DNA of 64,000 nucleotides from Burkholderia sp. L27(2015) (lineage in GTDB: Bacteria; Pseudomonadota; Gammaproteobacteria; Burkholderiales; Burkholderiaceae): the NCBI RefSeq assembly GCF_009765705.1, contig NZ_LMUX01000007.1:184888-248887 (forward strand), given 5' to 3'. Position 1 is the stretch's first letter; each line of letters opens with the position of its first letter. Under the pieces are notes generated by a model that had not been told where the DNA came from, ran no database searches, and saw only the letters and a list, made by a program, of their open reading frames with translations. Position numbers and translations under genes: made by a program. This document shows positions 26,916-37,900 of the stretch, piece after piece.

Positions 26916-27027
26916 GGAAACTCCCCGCGCCAGTATTATCTGGATCGGGTCTTAAGGGTTTTTCTCAGCCTGGTCCGGGCAAACTGCGCAGCCTATGGCT
27001 GCAATCCGAACCGAGCACCCCTGTTCC
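26916..27027 (-). ncRNA. TPP riboswitch (THI element)
   Basis: Metabolite-sensing leader that represses thiamine genes when thiamine pyrophosphate is bound. On the minus strand it reads GGAACAGGGGUGCUC, a variable P3 region, then GGCUGAGAAAAACCCUU, GACCCGAUCCAGAUAAUACUGGCG and GGGGAGUUUCC. These match the conserved GGGGUGC, CUGAGA, ACCCUU and CUGAUC-GGAUAAU-CUGGCG positions, and the ends can form P1. It precedes thiOSGE, the expected regulon. Confidence 0.92.
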
Positions 27028-27225
27028 TTATATGTTTCCCATTAAATCATAGATTCCTCGGCATCCGCAAATTGTCGCGACCGGCCTTAGACATACATTG
27101 TCATCGATGCGGCCGTGTCGAGACCGGCAATCGCAACCCCGCGACGCCCCCGGTCTGGCAAAATGGGCGACAATCGGGCGCCGGGGGAAGTTCGCGCCAG
27201 AAGCCTGCTCGGGATGCCCCGCTCC

Positions 27226-27369
27226 GGGAGCGTGCTCCGGAAGCCGGCTGACGAAACCCGCGTCGGAAGTCCGCGCAGGAGGTCCGCGCAGGAGGTCCGC
27301 TTAGGAAGCCCATTTAGGAAACCCACTCAGGAAGCCGGTTTAGGAAGCCGGTTTAGAAAGCCCTATTTA
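27226..27369. repeat. 13-bp degenerate tandem repeat, 11 units
   Basis: Head-to-tail 13-bp units run from 27226: GGAAGCCGGCTGA, CGAAACCCGCGTC, GGAAGTCCGCGCA, GGAGGTCCGCGCA, GGAGGTCCGCTTA, GGAAGCCCATTTA, GGAAACCCACTCA and two identical GGAAGCCGGTTTA (27330, 27343), with a diverged unit at each end. The array becomes more A/T-rich to the right, toward the ABC gene start 116 bp downstream. Confidence 0.9.
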
Positions 27370-27484
27370 AGCTTAATTTAAGATGGGCACGCGACCATGG
27401 CGCGCGCCTTCCTGTTTTGCGTTCCTCCCGATGCGGCGCTGCGCGCTCACGGGACGGTGGTCATTTTGCTTTTCGGAACCCTGC

Positions 27485-29200
27485 ATGACACCTGATTCGA
27501 CTCAAGACAAGATCTCCGCGTGGAGTCTCATCCGCCCCTACTGGTTCTCGGAAGATCGCTGGCCCGCGCGCGGACTGTTGGTCTTCGTGATCGCCATGAA
27601 TATGGCGCTCGTGTATATCAACGTGCGTCTGAATTCCTGGCAGGTCAGCTTCTACGACACGCTCACCAAGAAAGACGTCAGTGGTTTTCGCTCATCGCTG
27701 ATCGAGTTCTCGGTTCTCGCGTTCATGTACATCATCATTTACTCGTATCGCACGTACTTCAGGCAGATGCTCGAGTTCCGCTGGCGCCAGTGGCTCACCG
27801 ATCGCTATTTGCAGCGCTGGCTGGGCGACAACGCGTTTTACCGCATCGAGCGCGACAAACTCGCGGACAACCCCGACCAGCGTATCTCCGACGACCTCCA
27901 GTCGCTGGCCACTACGACCCTCGCCCTGTCGCTCGATTTGCTCTCGACCGTCGTCTCGCTGTTATCGTTCGTCACCATCTTGTGGGGGCTGTCCGGGGCG
28001 CTCTCGTTCATGCTGGTCGGACATCCGATTACGATTCCGGGTTATATGCTCTGGGTCGCGGCAATTTACGCGATAGCCGGCTCGTGGATCATGCACAAGA
28101 TCAACCATCCGCTGGTGTCGATCGAATATCAAAAGCAGCGGGTCGAAGCCGATTTCCGCTTTTCGCTGATACGTCTGCGTGAAAACGCCGAGCAGGTTGC
28201 CCTTTATAACGGCGCGGAAACGGAAGACGCGCACCTGAAAACCACGTTTTCCCGGATCCGCAGCAACTGGAAACTGGTGATGAAATTCACGCGGCGCCTC
28301 ACGCTGGTCACCACGCTCTACGGCCAGTTGGCGACCATCTTCCCGCTGATCGTCGCGTCGCCCCGCTACTTCGCCGGCGCGTTCTCGATCGGCGTGCTGT
28401 TCCAGATTTCCAGCGCGTTCGGCAACGTGAGCGACTCGCTGTCGTGGTTCATCAGCAGTTATCCGACACTGGCCGGATGGCGCGCCACCGTCAATCGTTT
28501 GCGCGAATTCCAGCGGGTCATGCGTACTCAACACTGGGCCGAATCGGAGTCGCCGGCCACGCTGCACGGCGGGATCAACCGGCATATGAACGATATGCCC
28601 AATCTTGCCACGCGTGACTTGCAACTGGCGCTGCCTAACGGCCATGCGCTGTCGACGGTCGGTTCGATCAACATCGAGCCCGGTTCGCGCTGGTTGGTGC
28701 GCGGACCGTCGGGCACCGGCAAGAGCACGCTGATGCGCGCCTTGGCGGGCCTCTGGCCGTTCGGCGACGGCGCGATCGACGCACCGGTCGGCGCCCAGAT
28801 GATGTTCTTGCCGCAGCAAAGCTACGTGCCCATCGGCACGTTCAAGGCGGCGCTGACCTATCCTTCGGCCGCCGACGCCTTCAGCGACGAAGCCTGCCGC
28901 GACGCCCTCAAGGCAGCCAGCCTCCCCGACTACATCGATCAGCTCGACGTCAGCGAGCACTGGGGGCGTCGGCTGTCGATGGGTGAGCAGCAACGACTCG
29001 CGTTTGCGCGAGTGCTGCTGCAGCAGCCCGACTATCTGTTCCTCGACGAGGCGACCAGCGCATTGGATAGCGAGACCGAACGCAGCCTTTACAACGCCGT
29101 GATCACGCGCTTGCCGAAGGCCGCCATTGTCAGCGTCGCGCATCGCGAATCGCTTGCGGCGTTTCATCAGCACACGCTGGAAATGCAACGCGCCGCCTGA
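27485..29200 (+). CDS. ABC transporter with fused SbmA/BacA-like membrane domain and ATPase (YddA-like)
   Basis: Half-transporter with an N-terminal membrane domain of the SbmA/BacA type (about 1-330, six hydrophobic segments; WQVSFYDTLTKKDVSGF, YRTYFRQMLEFRWRQWLTD and LADNPDQRISDD are family landmarks). It is fused to an ATPase with Walker A GPSGTGKST at 407-415, signature LSMGEQQR and Walker B YLFLDEATSALD near 517-528. The YddA/Rv1819c group is linked to uptake of peptides, bleomycin or cobalamin; the substrate here is unknown. The start at 27485 (MTPDSTQDK) is preferred to one 34 codons upstream that lies between array and gene. Confidence 0.93.
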   Translation: MTPDSTQDKISAWSLIRPYWFSEDRWPARGLLVFVIAMNMALVYINVRLNSWQVSFYDTLTKKDVSGFRSSLIEFSVLAFMYIIIYSYRTYFRQMLEFRWRQWLTDRYLQRWLGDNAFYRIERDKLADNPDQRISDDLQSLATTTLALSLDLLSTVVSLLSFVTILWGLSGALSFMLVGHPITIPGYMLWVAAIYAIAGSWIMHKINHPLVSIEYQKQRVEADFRFSLIRLRENAEQVALYNGAETEDAHLKTTFSRIRSNWKLVMKFTRRLTLVTTLYGQLATIFPLIVASPRYFAGAFSIGVLFQISSAFGNVSDSLSWFISSYPTLAGWRATVNRLREFQRVMRTQHWAESESPATLHGGINRHMNDMPNLATRDLQLALPNGHALSTVGSINIEPGSRWLVRGPSGTGKSTLMRALAGLWPFGDGAIDAPVGAQMMFLPQQSYVPIGTFKAALTYPSAADAFSDEACRDALKAASLPDYIDQLDVSEHWGRRLSMGEQQRLAFARVLLQQPDYLFLDEATSALDSETERSLYNAVITRLPKAAIVSVAHRESLAAFHQHTLEMQRAA

Positions 29201-29290
29201 TCGAGCGGGTGCGTCGCGGGAGCAGGCGCGAGCATTGCGTCGCGCTGATGAGCTTGGCGCGACATCGGGCCAAACCGCAGATTGGGCCGC

Positions 29291-29340
29291 GGACTAGCCC
29301 GCGGGAATTAGTCCGCGAACTGACCCGTGACCTGAGCCGC
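29291..29340. repeat. 12-bp degenerate tandem repeat, 4 units
   Basis: Units GACTAGCCCGCG, GAATTAGTCCGC, GAACTGACCCGT and GACCTGAGCCGC, with one extra G after the first, lie between the ABC gene and the convergent multicopper oxidase gene, 17 bp from the latter's stop. Confidence 0.6.
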
Positions 29341-29357
29341 GCTTCGGCACGGCCCGC

Positions 29358-30935
29358 TCAGCTCACCTCGACCTGCCCCATCATCCCCTGGTCCTCATGC
29401 TCCAGTACATGGCAGTGAAACATCCGTCTGCCCGGCTGCGCCTGCATCAGCTTGATGCGCACCGTTTCTCCCGATTTCAGGTTGACCGTATCGTGTAGCG
29501 CCACGTATGCCGGGCGCTCGACGCGTCCTTGCAGCTCACGCTCTAACACCGTGAACTGCGTACCGTGGATATGAAACGGATGATCCATATCCGAGCGGTT
29601 GACGATCTCCCATTGCTCGACCGCACCGACACGGCTGGTCAGATCCACGCGCTGCATATCGAAGCTGCGCCCATTGAGCAAAAACGCCATGGGGCGGGCG
29701 CCACCTGTCGCCATCCCCATCGCCATCGCTTCGGACATCACCACTTGCTTGTGCGCGGTGATCTTTCCCAGATCGGGCAGTTGGCGCAGCGTGTCAGGAA
29801 GCGCGGCCAAGGGCGGGTGCTTCGCGTCGAACCCGACGTCCAGTAATGGGACGGCGGTCGGCGTGGCCACCGCGCCCATCTTGCCGCGATCGTAGGCGCC
29901 GGCGATCAAGAACGCCGTGCGGGAGCCTCCGGCGTCCACCACCACATCGATGCGCTGCGCGGGAGCGAGCAGATATTCCCGCAGCCCTTTTTGCGGCGCA
30001 CCCAACAAACCGCCGTCGGTGCCCACCAGCGTGTAGCCGTGGCCCGGCAGTTGCAGGCGCAGATAGCGCGCGTTGCTGGCGTTGAGGATGCGCCAACGTT
30101 CGCGGCCAATTGCGCTAAAAGCCAAGTGTGGCTGCCGCTGCCCATTGACCAGCACGAATTGGCCTTCACGGCCGTTCATCCAGTCGCCGGCATCGTTTTC
30201 GGAGATCGTGGCATCTCGATTAAGCTTGAGGTCGGTCACCATCAGCACGCGCTGCGGCACAGCCGCAAGCGGATCGTGTGCGGACGTCACGCGGATTGCA
30301 CCGGCCAGCCCGCGAAAGACTTGCTCGGAGCTCAGTTGATGCGGATGCGGATGGTACCAATACAAGCCTTCCGTATCGGCTGGAATGGTGAAGCGGTAGA
30401 CTCGGCTCGCACCCGGCGCGACCATCTGCGCCGGATTGCCGTCCTGCTCGGCCGGCACCGGCAGCCCGTGCCAATGCAGCGTCGTCGGCTGGCTCAAGTG
30501 ATTGTGCAGCGTGATCTCGACACGGTCGCCCGCGTTGAGATCGATCAGCGGCCCCGGCATCATGCCGTTGTACGCCCATACCTCGGTGAGCTGGCCGGGG
30601 ATTAGCTCGACTCGCGTGGGAGCCGCCGTGAGGCTTGCACGAAACACGCCCGGTTCGCGGCTCTCGTTTTGCAAGCGCGGCAATTCATTGAGCGGCGCTC
30701 CAGCCGGGATCGCGTTCGCCGCGGCCAGCTCGGGGCTAGGTCCTCGCATCGTCATTTTTGTGGGCGGTGTCGCCGTCGCTTGCGAAGCCGAGGTCATGCC
30801 GGCCATCCCTGGCATGCCAGGCATTGCGCCCATAGCGCCCGTGGCTTCGTGGTGCATCGTTTGGGCGGATACCGCTCCCGAGCCGGCGAGTCCGGTCAAG
30901 CCGAGTGCACCCAGCAGAAAATGTCTACGTTCCAT
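29358..30935 (-). CDS. Multicopper oxidase, Tat-exported (CueO/CopA-like)
   Basis: Periplasmic laccase-type oxidase, probably oxidising Cu(I) and so protecting against copper. The twin-Arg signal is ERRHFLLGALGLTGLAG (residues 2-18), followed by a Met-rich stretch (GAMGAMPGMPGMAGM). Copper ligands are visible: HWH at 154-156, YHPHPH at 195-199, HPFHIHG and HCHVLEHEDQGMM at the C-terminus, giving type 1, 2 and 3 sites. At 525 residues it has three cupredoxin domains. It follows a small Cys/His/Met-rich gene (31033-31425) on the same strand, suggesting a copper unit. Confidence 0.93.
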   Translation of the reverse strand: MERRHFLLGALGLTGLAGSGAVSAQTMHHEATGAMGAMPGMPGMAGMTSASQATATPPTKMTMRGPSPELAAANAIPAGAPLNELPRLQNESREPGVFRASLTAAPTRVELIPGQLTEVWAYNGMMPGPLIDLNAGDRVEITLHNHLSQPTTLHWHGLPVPAEQDGNPAQMVAPGASRVYRFTIPADTEGLYWYHPHPHQLSSEQVFRGLAGAIRVTSAHDPLAAVPQRVLMVTDLKLNRDATISENDAGDWMNGREGQFVLVNGQRQPHLAFSAIGRERWRILNASNARYLRLQLPGHGYTLVGTDGGLLGAPQKGLREYLLAPAQRIDVVVDAGGSRTAFLIAGAYDRGKMGAVATPTAVPLLDVGFDAKHPPLAALPDTLRQLPDLGKITAHKQVVMSEAMAMGMATGGARPMAFLLNGRSFDMQRVDLTSRVGAVEQWEIVNRSDMDHPFHIHGTQFTVLERELQGRVERPAYVALHDTVNLKSGETVRIKLMQAQPGRRMFHCHVLEHEDQGMMGQVEVS

Positions 30936-31032
30936 TCGTTATCTCTCTATCGTACTAAGCTGCCGTCCAGCCCTGACAAGACATGGCGGACGGCGCGAAC
31001 CGATGGCGCGCGGCCACCGGGCTTGGCTGGCA

Positions 31033-31425
31033 TCAAGCGTACTGTCGAGGAGGTGGATGCGGCACGTCAGTCTGTGCCGATGTATAGGTCGCTTGCACCG
31101 CTGATCCGACACGGTAGAAAAGTACCATCTGAGCCGGCTGCGTGGGAGCCAAGGTCATCAACGGTGTGCACGCGCCACATGTCGCGCAGAGCGCACATTC
31201 GATACAGCCCGACGCCGGCATCGGGCGAGGATGCGAGGTCGCTAGCAGATGATCTGAGGTAGCAGAACTAGCGGAGGATACGGCGTCGCGAGCGTGGTTC
31301 GGCGCCATATGAACCGTCATCCCGGCCATCGCTTCATGACATGGCGACGACACGGCACCCCATCCCTGAAGGGATAGTACGGCCATGCACAAACAGACGA
31401 TCGCCCGGATGAATCGATTAGACAC
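31033..31425 (-). CDS. Small secreted Cys/Met/His-rich protein, probable copper-related
   Basis: Unrecognised protein upstream of the multicopper oxidase. From the GTG at 31425 it encodes about 130 residues: a hydrophobic signal-like segment (AIVCLCMAVLSLQGWGAV), then metal-ligand-rich sequence (CHEAMAGMTVHM, HLLATSHPRPMP) and a Cys cluster GCIECALCATCGACTP. It ends VPHPPPRQYA, a tail type common in DUF2946/CopL-like small copper proteins. An upstream start at 31530 would add 35 polar residues before the signal and is less likely. A periplasmic copper chaperone or sensor role is inferred from composition and neighbour only. Confidence 0.6.
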   Translation of the reverse strand: MSNRFIRAIVCLCMAVLSLQGWGAVSSPCHEAMAGMTVHMAPNHARDAVSSASSATSDHLLATSHPRPMPASGCIECALCATCGACTPLMTLAPTQPAQMVLFYRVGSAVQATYTSAQTDVPHPPPRQYA

Positions 31426-31563
31426 GAGAATAGAGCCGCTTTTTGGACTCGCACCTGGACCCGCAGTTGGCTCCGTGCTGGTCCTATTACTGCCGCTGGA
31501 AATAGACTTGGCCGCACCGCAATGGGCCAACGGGGCACCAGAACGGCACCCCGCGACAACATT

Positions 31564-33030
31564 TTACCGCGGCAATTCGGAAGCACCCATCAAATACGCA
31601 TCGACTGCTCGCGCGCACTGACGGCCTTCACGGATCGCCCACACCACCAACGACTGCCCACGGCGCATGTCGCCCGCCGCGAAGACCTTCTCGACATTGG
31701 TGTAATACGCGCGTTCACCCTCGGTGCTCGCACGCGCATTGCCGCGCAGATCCTTTTCGACCTGAAAGGCGTCCAGCACGCCCGCCACCGGCGCCACGAA
31801 GCCCATTGCCAACAAGACCAGATCGGCCTTCAACTCGAATTCGGAGTCCGGCACTTCCTGCATCTTGCCGTCCTTCCATTCGACCCGAGCCGCGATCAGC
31901 TTTTCGACTTTGCCGTTGCTGCCTTCGAAGCGCTTGGTGGCAACCGCCCAATCGCGCTCGCAACCCTCTTCGTGCGAAGACGAGGTGCGCAACTTGATCG
32001 GCCAGTACGGCCAGACCATAGGCTTGTTTTCCTCTTCGGGCGGCTGCGGCATCAATTCGAACTGCTGCACGCTCGCGGCGCCGTGGCGGTTGGACGTGCC
32101 CACGCAATCCGAACCGGTATCGCCGCCACCGATGACGACCACATGCTTGCTGCTCGCCTTGATCTGCGCGTCGAGCTTGTCGCCCGCGTTCACCCTGTTT
32201 TGCAGCGGCAGGAATTCCATGGCGTAATGGACGCCTTGCAGATCGCGGCCCGGCACGGGTAGATCGCGCGGTGCTTCCGCGCCGCCGGCAATGATTACCG
32301 CGTCGAAGTCTTCGCGCAGTTGCTGCGGCGAAATCGTTTCTTTCGCGTCGTTGGCGATGTGCGCCGCAGGCGCTTCGGCGCCGATAAACACGCTGGTGCG
32401 AAACACCACGCCTTCGGCTTCCATCTGGCGCATGCGGCGATCGATCAGCCATTTTTCCAGCTTGAAATCGGGAATGCCATAGCGCAACAGGCCGCCGATC
32501 CGATCGTTTTTCTCGAACACGGTGACATCGTGGCCCGCACGCGCGAGCTGCTGAGCGGCGGCGAGGCCGGCGGGGCCTGAACCCACCACCGCAATTTTCT
32601 TGCCGGTTTTATGCGTGGGCAATTGCGGCTCGACCCAACCTTCGCCCCAGGCCTTGTCGATGATGGCGTGCTCGATCGACTTGATGCCGACCGCGTCATC
32701 GTTGATGCCCAGCGTGCATGCCGATTCGCACGGAGCCGGACAGATGCGCCCGGTGAATTCCGGGAAATTATTGGTCGAGTGCAGTACCTCGATCGCGCCG
32801 CGCCAGTCCTGGCTGTAGACCAGATCGTTGAAGTCCGGAATGATGTTGTTGACCGGGCAGCCGTTGTTGCAAAACGGAATGCCGCAATCCATGCATCGTG
32901 CGCCCTGCTTTTTGGCGTCGGCGTCGGACAGTGCAAAAACGAATTCCTTGTAATGCTTTACGCGCGCCTGCGGCGGCTCGTAGGTCTCTGAGAGACGCTC
33001 GAACTCGAGAAAACCGGTTGCTTTGCCCAT
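31564..33030 (-). CDS. gltD: Glutamate synthase (NADPH) small subunit
   Basis: Electron-input subunit of GOGAT: takes electrons from NADPH through FAD and Fe-S clusters to GltB. The 488-residue protein has the N-terminal Cys motifs [14 protein letters not shown] and CPAPCESAC for [4Fe-4S] clusters, the FAD fold [15 protein letters not shown], the NADPH fold [15 protein letters not shown], and C-terminal [14 protein letters not shown]. It follows gltB by 133 bp on the same strand. Confidence 0.97.
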   Translation of the reverse strand: MGKATGFLEFERLSETYEPPQARVKHYKEFVFALSDADAKKQGARCMDCGIPFCNNGCPVNNIIPDFNDLVYSQDWRGAIEVLHSTNNFPEFTGRICPAPCESACTLGINDDAVGIKSIEHAIIDKAWGEGWVEPQLPTHKTGKKIAVVGSGPAGLAAAQQLARAGHDVTVFEKNDRIGGLLRYGIPDFKLEKWLIDRRMRQMEAEGVVFRTSVFIGAEAPAAHIANDAKETISPQQLREDFDAVIIAGGAEAPRDLPVPGRDLQGVHYAMEFLPLQNRVNAGDKLDAQIKASSKHVVVIGGGDTGSDCVGTSNRHGAASVQQFELMPQPPEEENKPMVWPYWPIKLRTSSSHEEGCERDWAVATKRFEGSNGKVEKLIAARVEWKDGKMQEVPDSEFELKADLVLLAMGFVAPVAGVLDAFQVEKDLRGNARASTEGERAYYTNVEKVFAAGDMRRGQSLVVWAIREGRQCARAVDAYLMGASELPR

Positions 33031-33163
33031 GCTTTTCTCTTCTTCCCAATGTCAGTTGTAGGTGGGCGCCAGCGGCGGTGATGCGCGCTGGCCGGCGCCC
33101 AAATTTCAGTCAAATCTCAATGAATCAAGTGGCAATCCAGTGACAATCACGCAACAGCGCAGC

Positions 33164-36100
33164 TCAAGCGGCAGCGACGATTTTCACGCCGTTGCCCGCT
33201 GCGTCCGCTTCGGCTTTGGCGCCGAGATCGCTGAGCGCGCGCTTGTAGTCGATCGGGAACACTTTGACGAATTGCCGGCGTGAGGCGTCCCAATTTTCGA
33301 GCAAGCTCTTGGCGCGCATCGAACCGGTGAACTGGAAATGGCGCTCTATCATGCCGCGCAGCATCGCCTCGTCGGTACTGCCGGCATGCCACAAAGTGCG
33401 CTCTACGGTGCGCTCCTGTTCAGCCTGCTGCAGCACCGGGTCCAGCGTCACCATGGACTTGTTGCACTTGCCGCCGAACGTGCCATCCGGGTCGTAGACG
33501 AAGGCCACGCCGCCGGACATGCCAGCCGCAAAGTTGCGCCCGGTTTCGCCCAGCACCACGACCGTGCCACCCGTCATGTATTCGCAACCGTGGTCGCCCG
33601 TGCCTTCGACGACCGCCGAGGCCCCCGAATTGCGTACGCAAAAACGCTCGCCCGCCACGCCCCGGAAGAAGGCCTCGCCCTCGATCGCGCCGTACATCAC
33701 CGTGTTGCCGCAAATGATGTTTTCTTCGGACTTGCCGCGGAAATCAGTGGTCGGACGAATGATGATGCGACCGCCCGACAAGCCCTTGCCCACGTAGTCG
33801 TTGCCGTCGCCAACCAGGTCGAGCGTCACTCCGCGTGCGAGGAAGGCGCCGAAACTCTGGCCGGCCGTCCCTTTGAGCTGGATATGAATCGCGTCGTCGG
33901 GCAGGCCCTCGTGACCGTATTTCTTGGCAATCACGCCCGAGAGCATCGCTCCGACCGTACGATTGACGTTACGTACCGGCTGGATGAACGAGACGTGCTC
34001 GCCCTTGTTAATCGCTGCTTTGGATTTCTCGATCAGGATATGGTCGAGTTCCTTGTCCAGGCCATGGTCTTGCGATTCGACGTGCAGGCGCGCCACCTCC
34101 GCCGGCATGTCGGGCAGGTGGAAAATGCGGCTGAAGTCCAGGCCGCGGGCTTTCCAATGGTCGATGCCTTTCTTCGTGTCGAGCAGGTCGGCGCGGCCGA
34201 TCAGTTCGTCGAATTTGGCGATGCCCAACTGCGCCATGATTTCCCGCACTTCTTCGGCGATGAAGAAGAAGAAATTGACGACATGCTCCGGCTGGCCCTG
34301 GAATTTCGCGCGCAGCACCGGATCCTGCGTGGCGACGCCCACCGGACACGTATTCAGATGGCATTTGCGCATCATGATGCAGCCTTGGGCAACCAGCGGC
34401 GCGGTAGCGAAGCCAAACTCGTCGGCGCCGAGCAGCGCCGCGATCGCCACGTCGCGCCCGGTTTTCATCTGGCCATCGGCCTGCACACGGATACGGCCGC
34501 GCAGACGATTGAGCACCAGCGTTTGCTGCGTTTCAGCCAGGCCCATCTCCCACGGAGTGCCCGCATATTTGATCGAAGACAGTGGCGAAGCGCCGGTGCC
34601 GCCATCATGGCCGGCAATCACCACGTGATCCGCCTTGGCTTTGGCCACGCCCGCGGCGACCGTGCCCACGCCCACTTCGGCGACCAGCTTGACCGATACG
34701 CTCGCGCTCGGATTCACGCTCTTCAGGTCGTGTATCAGTTGAGCCAAATCTTCGATCGAGTAAATATCGTGGTGCGGCGGCGGCGAAATCAGGCCTACAC
34801 CCGGCACCGAGAAGCGCAACTTGCCGATGTAGTCGCTGACCTTGTGGCCCGGCAATTGACCGCCTTCGCCAGGCTTGGCGCCTTGCGCCATCTTGATCTG
34901 GATCTGATCGGCCGAACTCAGGTATTCGGCCGTTACGCCAAAGCGGCCCGATGCCACTTGTTTGATCTTCGAGCGCAGTGAATCGCCGTCCTTGAGCACC
35001 GTATCGCGCACCACGGCCTCGGTGCCCATGATGTCGGCCATCGTCTGGCCCGACTTGATTGGAATCCCGCGCAATTCGTTGCGATAGCGGTGCGGATCCT
35101 CGCCGCCCTCACCGGTATTGGACTTGCCGCCGATGCGGTTCATCGCCACCGCCAGCGTCGCGTGCGCTTCGGTACTGATGGAGCCCAGCGACATGGCGCC
35201 CGTCGCAAATCGCGTGACGATGTCCTTGGCCGACTCGACCTCTTCCAGCGGAATGGCCCGCATCGGATCCACCTTGAACTCGAACAGGCCGCGCAACGTC
35301 ATGTGGCGGCGGCTCTGATCGTTGATCAGATGCGCATATTCCTTGTAGGTCTGATACGAATTGCTGCGCGCCGAGTGTTGCAGCTTGGCAATCGCGTCGG
35401 GGGTCCACATATGTTCTTCGCCGCGCACGCGATAAGCGTATTCGCCGCCAGCATCCAACATATTGCGCAGCACCGGATTGTCGCCGAACGCTTCGCGATG
35501 CAGGGCGACCGCTTCTTCGGCCACTTCGAATATGCCGATGCCGCCCACGTTGCTGGCCGTGCCGTGGAAATACTGGCCAACCAGTTCCTTGGAAAGCCCG
35601 ATCGCCTCGAAAATCTGAGCGCCGGTGTAGGACATGTAGGTTGAAATGCCCATCTTCGACATGACCTTCTGCAGGCCCTTGCCCACCGCCTTCACGAAGT
35701 TCTTGACCGCCTTCTCCGACGACAACTCGCCCGACAGCCCCTGTGCGAGATTTGCCAGCGTTTCCATGGCTAGGTACGGGTGAACCGCTTCCGCGCCGTA
35801 ACCGGCCAACAACGCGAAATGATGCACTTCGCGCGCCGAACCGGTTTCGACCACCAGCCCGGTGCTGGTGCGCAAACCATGGCGAACCAGATGCGTATGG
35901 ACCGCCGAGGTGGCCAACAAGGCCGGAATGGCGACATTATCGCGATCGGTGCGACGATCCGAAACGATCAGGATGTTGTAGCCCGATTTGACGGCGTCGA
36001 CGGCTTCCGCGCACAGCGACGCGAGACGGGCTTCGATGCCCTCCTTGCCCCAGGCGACCGGATAGCAGATGTTCAATTCGTAGGCGCTGAATTTGCCGCC

Positions 36101-37900
36101 GGTGTATTGGTCGATCGCGCGGATTTTGGCGATGTCCTGGAAATCCAGCACCGGCTGCGCCACTTCGAGCCGCATCGGTGGGTTGATGTTGTTGGTATCG
36201 AGCAGATTGGGCTTGGGTCCGATAAACGACACCAGCGACATCACCATGTTTTCGCGGATCGAGTCGATCGGCGGGTTGGTCACCTGCGCGAACAACTGGC
36301 GGAAATAGTGATACAGCGTCTTGTTCTTCGACGACATGACCGCGAGCGGCGAATCGTTGCCCATCGAGCCGATCGCTTCCTCGCCGCTGAGTGCCATCGG
36401 CGCCATCAGGAACTTGAGATCTTCCTGGGTATAGCCGAACGCCTGCTGGCGATCGAGCAGCGAGCTCGCGCTGGTATCGCGCGCCTGGGCGTTTTGCGCT
36501 TCGATTTCGTCCAGCTTGACGCGCACGGCTCCAATCCAGCTCTTGTAGGGCTTGGCATTGGCGAGGTTGTCCTTGAGTTCCTTGTCGTCGATGATGCGGC
36601 CTTGCTCCATGTCGATCAGGAACATCTTGCCCGGCTGCAGACGCCATTTCTTGACGATCTTCGATTCGGGAATCGGCAACACGCCCGCTTCCGACGCCAG
36701 GATCACGATGTCGTCGTCGGTAATGCAATAACGCGCCGGGCGCAGGCCGTTACGATCGAGCGTGGCGCCAATCTGGCGGCCATCGGTGAAAGCGATCGCG
36801 GCAGGGCCGTCCCACGGCTCCATCATGGCTGCGTGATATTCGTAAAAGGCGCGGCGGTTGTCGTCCATCAACGTGTGCTGTTCCCAGGCTTCCGGGATCA
36901 TCATCATCATCGCGTGAACCAGCGGGTAACCCGCCATTACCAGCAGTTCGAGACAGTTGTCGAACGAAGCGGTGTCGGACTGACCGGGGTAGATCAGCGG
37001 CCACAGTTTTTCGAGATCGGTGCCGAGCACCGCGCTCGAGATGGCACCCGTGCGCGCCGACAGCCAGTTGACGTTGCCCTTCACGGTATTGATTTCGCCG
37101 TTGTGGGCAATCATGCGATAGGGGTGAGCCAGTTCCCAGGCCGGGAACGTGTTGGTGGAGAAACGCTGGTGCACCAGCGCCAACGCCGAAACCGTGCGCT
37201 CGTCCTGCAGGTCGATGTAATAGACGCCGACTTGACCGGCCAGCAACAAGCCTTTATAGACGACGGTGCGCGCCGACATCGACGGCACGAAGTATTCCTT
37301 GCCGTGCTTGAGCTTGAGCGCCTGAATCCGGTGGCTCGCGGTTTTGCGGATCACGTACAGTTTGCGCTCGAGCGCATCCGTCACAATGATGTCCTTGCCC
37401 CGGCCGATGAAGATTTGGCGGATGACCGGCTCGCTGGCTTTCACCGTCGGCGAGATCGGCATGGTGGGATCGACGGGCACGTCGCGCCAGCCCAGCACCA
37501 CTTGCCCTTCGGCGTTGACCGTGCGTTCCAATTCCTGCTCGCAGGCAAGCCGCGACGCATGTTCCTTGGGCAGGAAGATCATCCCCACCCCGTATTCGCC
37601 GGCCGGCGGTAAAGTCACGCCTTGCTTGGCCATCTCTTCGCGGTAGAACGCGTCCGGGATTTGAATCAGGATGCCGGCGCCATCACCCATCAGCGGGTCG
37701 GCCCCAACGGCGCCCCGGTGATCGATATTTTCCAGGATCTTCAGGCCCTGCAGGACGATCTCGTGACTCTTCCTGCCCTTGATATGAGCGACAAAGCCGA
37801 CGCCGCAAGCGTCGTGTTCATTGGTCGGGTCATACATGCCTTGAGCCGCGGGTTGCGTGTGGCCGACGAGCGGCTGCTGTGAGTCGTGCATGGTAGGCAC
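33164..37900 (-). CDS. gltB: Glutamate synthase (NADPH) large subunit
   Basis: Catalytic subunit of ammonia assimilation: glutamine plus 2-oxoglutarate to two glutamates. The 1578-residue protein has a short propeptide, then the N-terminal nucleophile C32 in [15 protein letters not shown] (class II glutaminase), the central domain, the FMN-binding barrel ([38 protein letters not shown]), the [3Fe-4S] cluster cysteines in [13 protein letters not shown], and the C-terminal right-handed beta-helix. Full length. The start may be M4 at 37891. Divergence from the RAYT gene leaves a 374-bp leader. Confidence 0.97.
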   Translation of the reverse strand: MPTMHDSQQPLVGHTQPAAQGMYDPTNEHDACGVGFVAHIKGRKSHEIVLQGLKILENIDHRGAVGADPLMGDGAGILIQIPDAFYREEMAKQGVTLPPAGEYGVGMIFLPKEHASRLACEQELERTVNAEGQVVLGWRDVPVDPTMPISPTVKASEPVIRQIFIGRGKDIIVTDALERKLYVIRKTASHRIQALKLKHGKEYFVPSMSARTVVYKGLLLAGQVGVYYIDLQDERTVSALALVHQRFSTNTFPAWELAHPYRMIAHNGEINTVKGNVNWLSARTGAISSAVLGTDLEKLWPLIYPGQSDTASFDNCLELLVMAGYPLVHAMMMMIPEAWEQHTLMDDNRRAFYEYHAAMMEPWDGPAAIAFTDGRQIGATLDRNGLRPARYCITDDDIVILASEAGVLPIPESKIVKKWRLQPGKMFLIDMEQGRIIDDKELKDNLANAKPYKSWIGAVRVKLDEIEAQNAQARDTSASSLLDRQQAFGYTQEDLKFLMAPMALSGEEAIGSMGNDSPLAVMSSKNKTLYHYFRQLFAQVTNPPIDSIRENMVMSLVSFIGPKPNLLDTNNINPPMRLEVAQPVLDFQDIAKIRAIDQYTGGKFSAYELNICYPVAWGKEGIEARLASLCAEAVDAVKSGYNILIVSDRRTDRDNVAIPALLATSAVHTHLVRHGLRTSTGLVVETGSAREVHHFALLAGYGAEAVHPYLAMETLANLAQGLSGELSSEKAVKNFVKAVGKGLQKVMSKMGISTYMSYTGAQIFEAIGLSKELVGQYFHGTASNVGGIGIFEVAEEAVALHREAFGDNPVLRNMLDAGGEYAYRVRGEEHMWTPDAIAKLQHSARSNSYQTYKEYAHLINDQSRRHMTLRGLFEFKVDPMRAIPLEEVESAKDIVTRFATGAMSLGSISTEAHATLAVAMNRIGGKSNTGEGGEDPHRYRNELRGIPIKSGQTMADIMGTEAVVRDTVLKDGDSLRSKIKQVASGRFGVTAEYLSSADQIQIKMAQGAKPGEGGQLPGHKVSDYIGKLRFSVPGVGLISPPPHHDIYSIEDLAQLIHDLKSVNPSASVSVKLVAEVGVGTVAAGVAKAKADHVVIAGHDGGTGASPLSSIKYAGTPWEMGLAETQQTLVLNRLRGRIRVQADGQMKTGRDVAIAALLGADEFGFATAPLVAQGCIMMRKCHLNTCPVGVATQDPVLRAKFQGQPEHVVNFFFFIAEEVREIMAQLGIAKFDELIGRADLLDTKKGIDHWKARGLDFSRIFHLPDMPAEVARLHVESQDHGLDKELDHILIEKSKAAINKGEHVSFIQPVRNVNRTVGAMLSGVIAKKYGHEGLPDDAIHIQLKGTAGQSFGAFLARGVTLDLVGDGNDYVGKGLSGGRIIIRPTTDFRGKSEENIICGNTVMYGAIEGEAFFRGVAGERFCVRNSGASAVVEGTGDHGCEYMTGGTVVVLGETGRNFAAGMSGGVAFVYDPDGTFGGKCNKSMVTLDPVLQQAEQERTVERTLWHAGSTDEAMLRGMIERHFQFTGSMRAKSLLENWDASRRQFVKVFPIDYKRALSDLGAKAEADAAGNGVKIVAAA

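Larger units (their letters stand above)
26764..27484. other. Long regulatory and repeat region between thiO and ABC gene
   Basis: No credible gene in these 721 bp. On the minus strand it holds the thiO leader with the TPP riboswitch (26916-27027) and a 150-bp expression platform. To the right lie divergent promoter sequence and a 13-bp repeat array (27226-27369) in front of the plus-strand ABC gene. Short frames here read through the repeats and look unlike protein. Confidence 0.7.

Noticed and set aside
27962..29188. 408-codon minus-strand frame opposite the ABC transporter
   Set aside because: The plus strand encodes a complete ABC protein with Walker motifs; the opposite frame is not protein-like.
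33338..34981. 547-codon plus-strand frame opposite the 3' half of gltB
   Set aside because: Antisense shadow of gltB with His/Arg-rich, domain-free sequence.
35780..37612. 610-codon open frame on the plus strand opposite gltB
   Set aside because: It lies wholly antisense to gltB, whose protein is unmistakable; high-GC codon bias keeps the opposite frame open. No recognisable domain.
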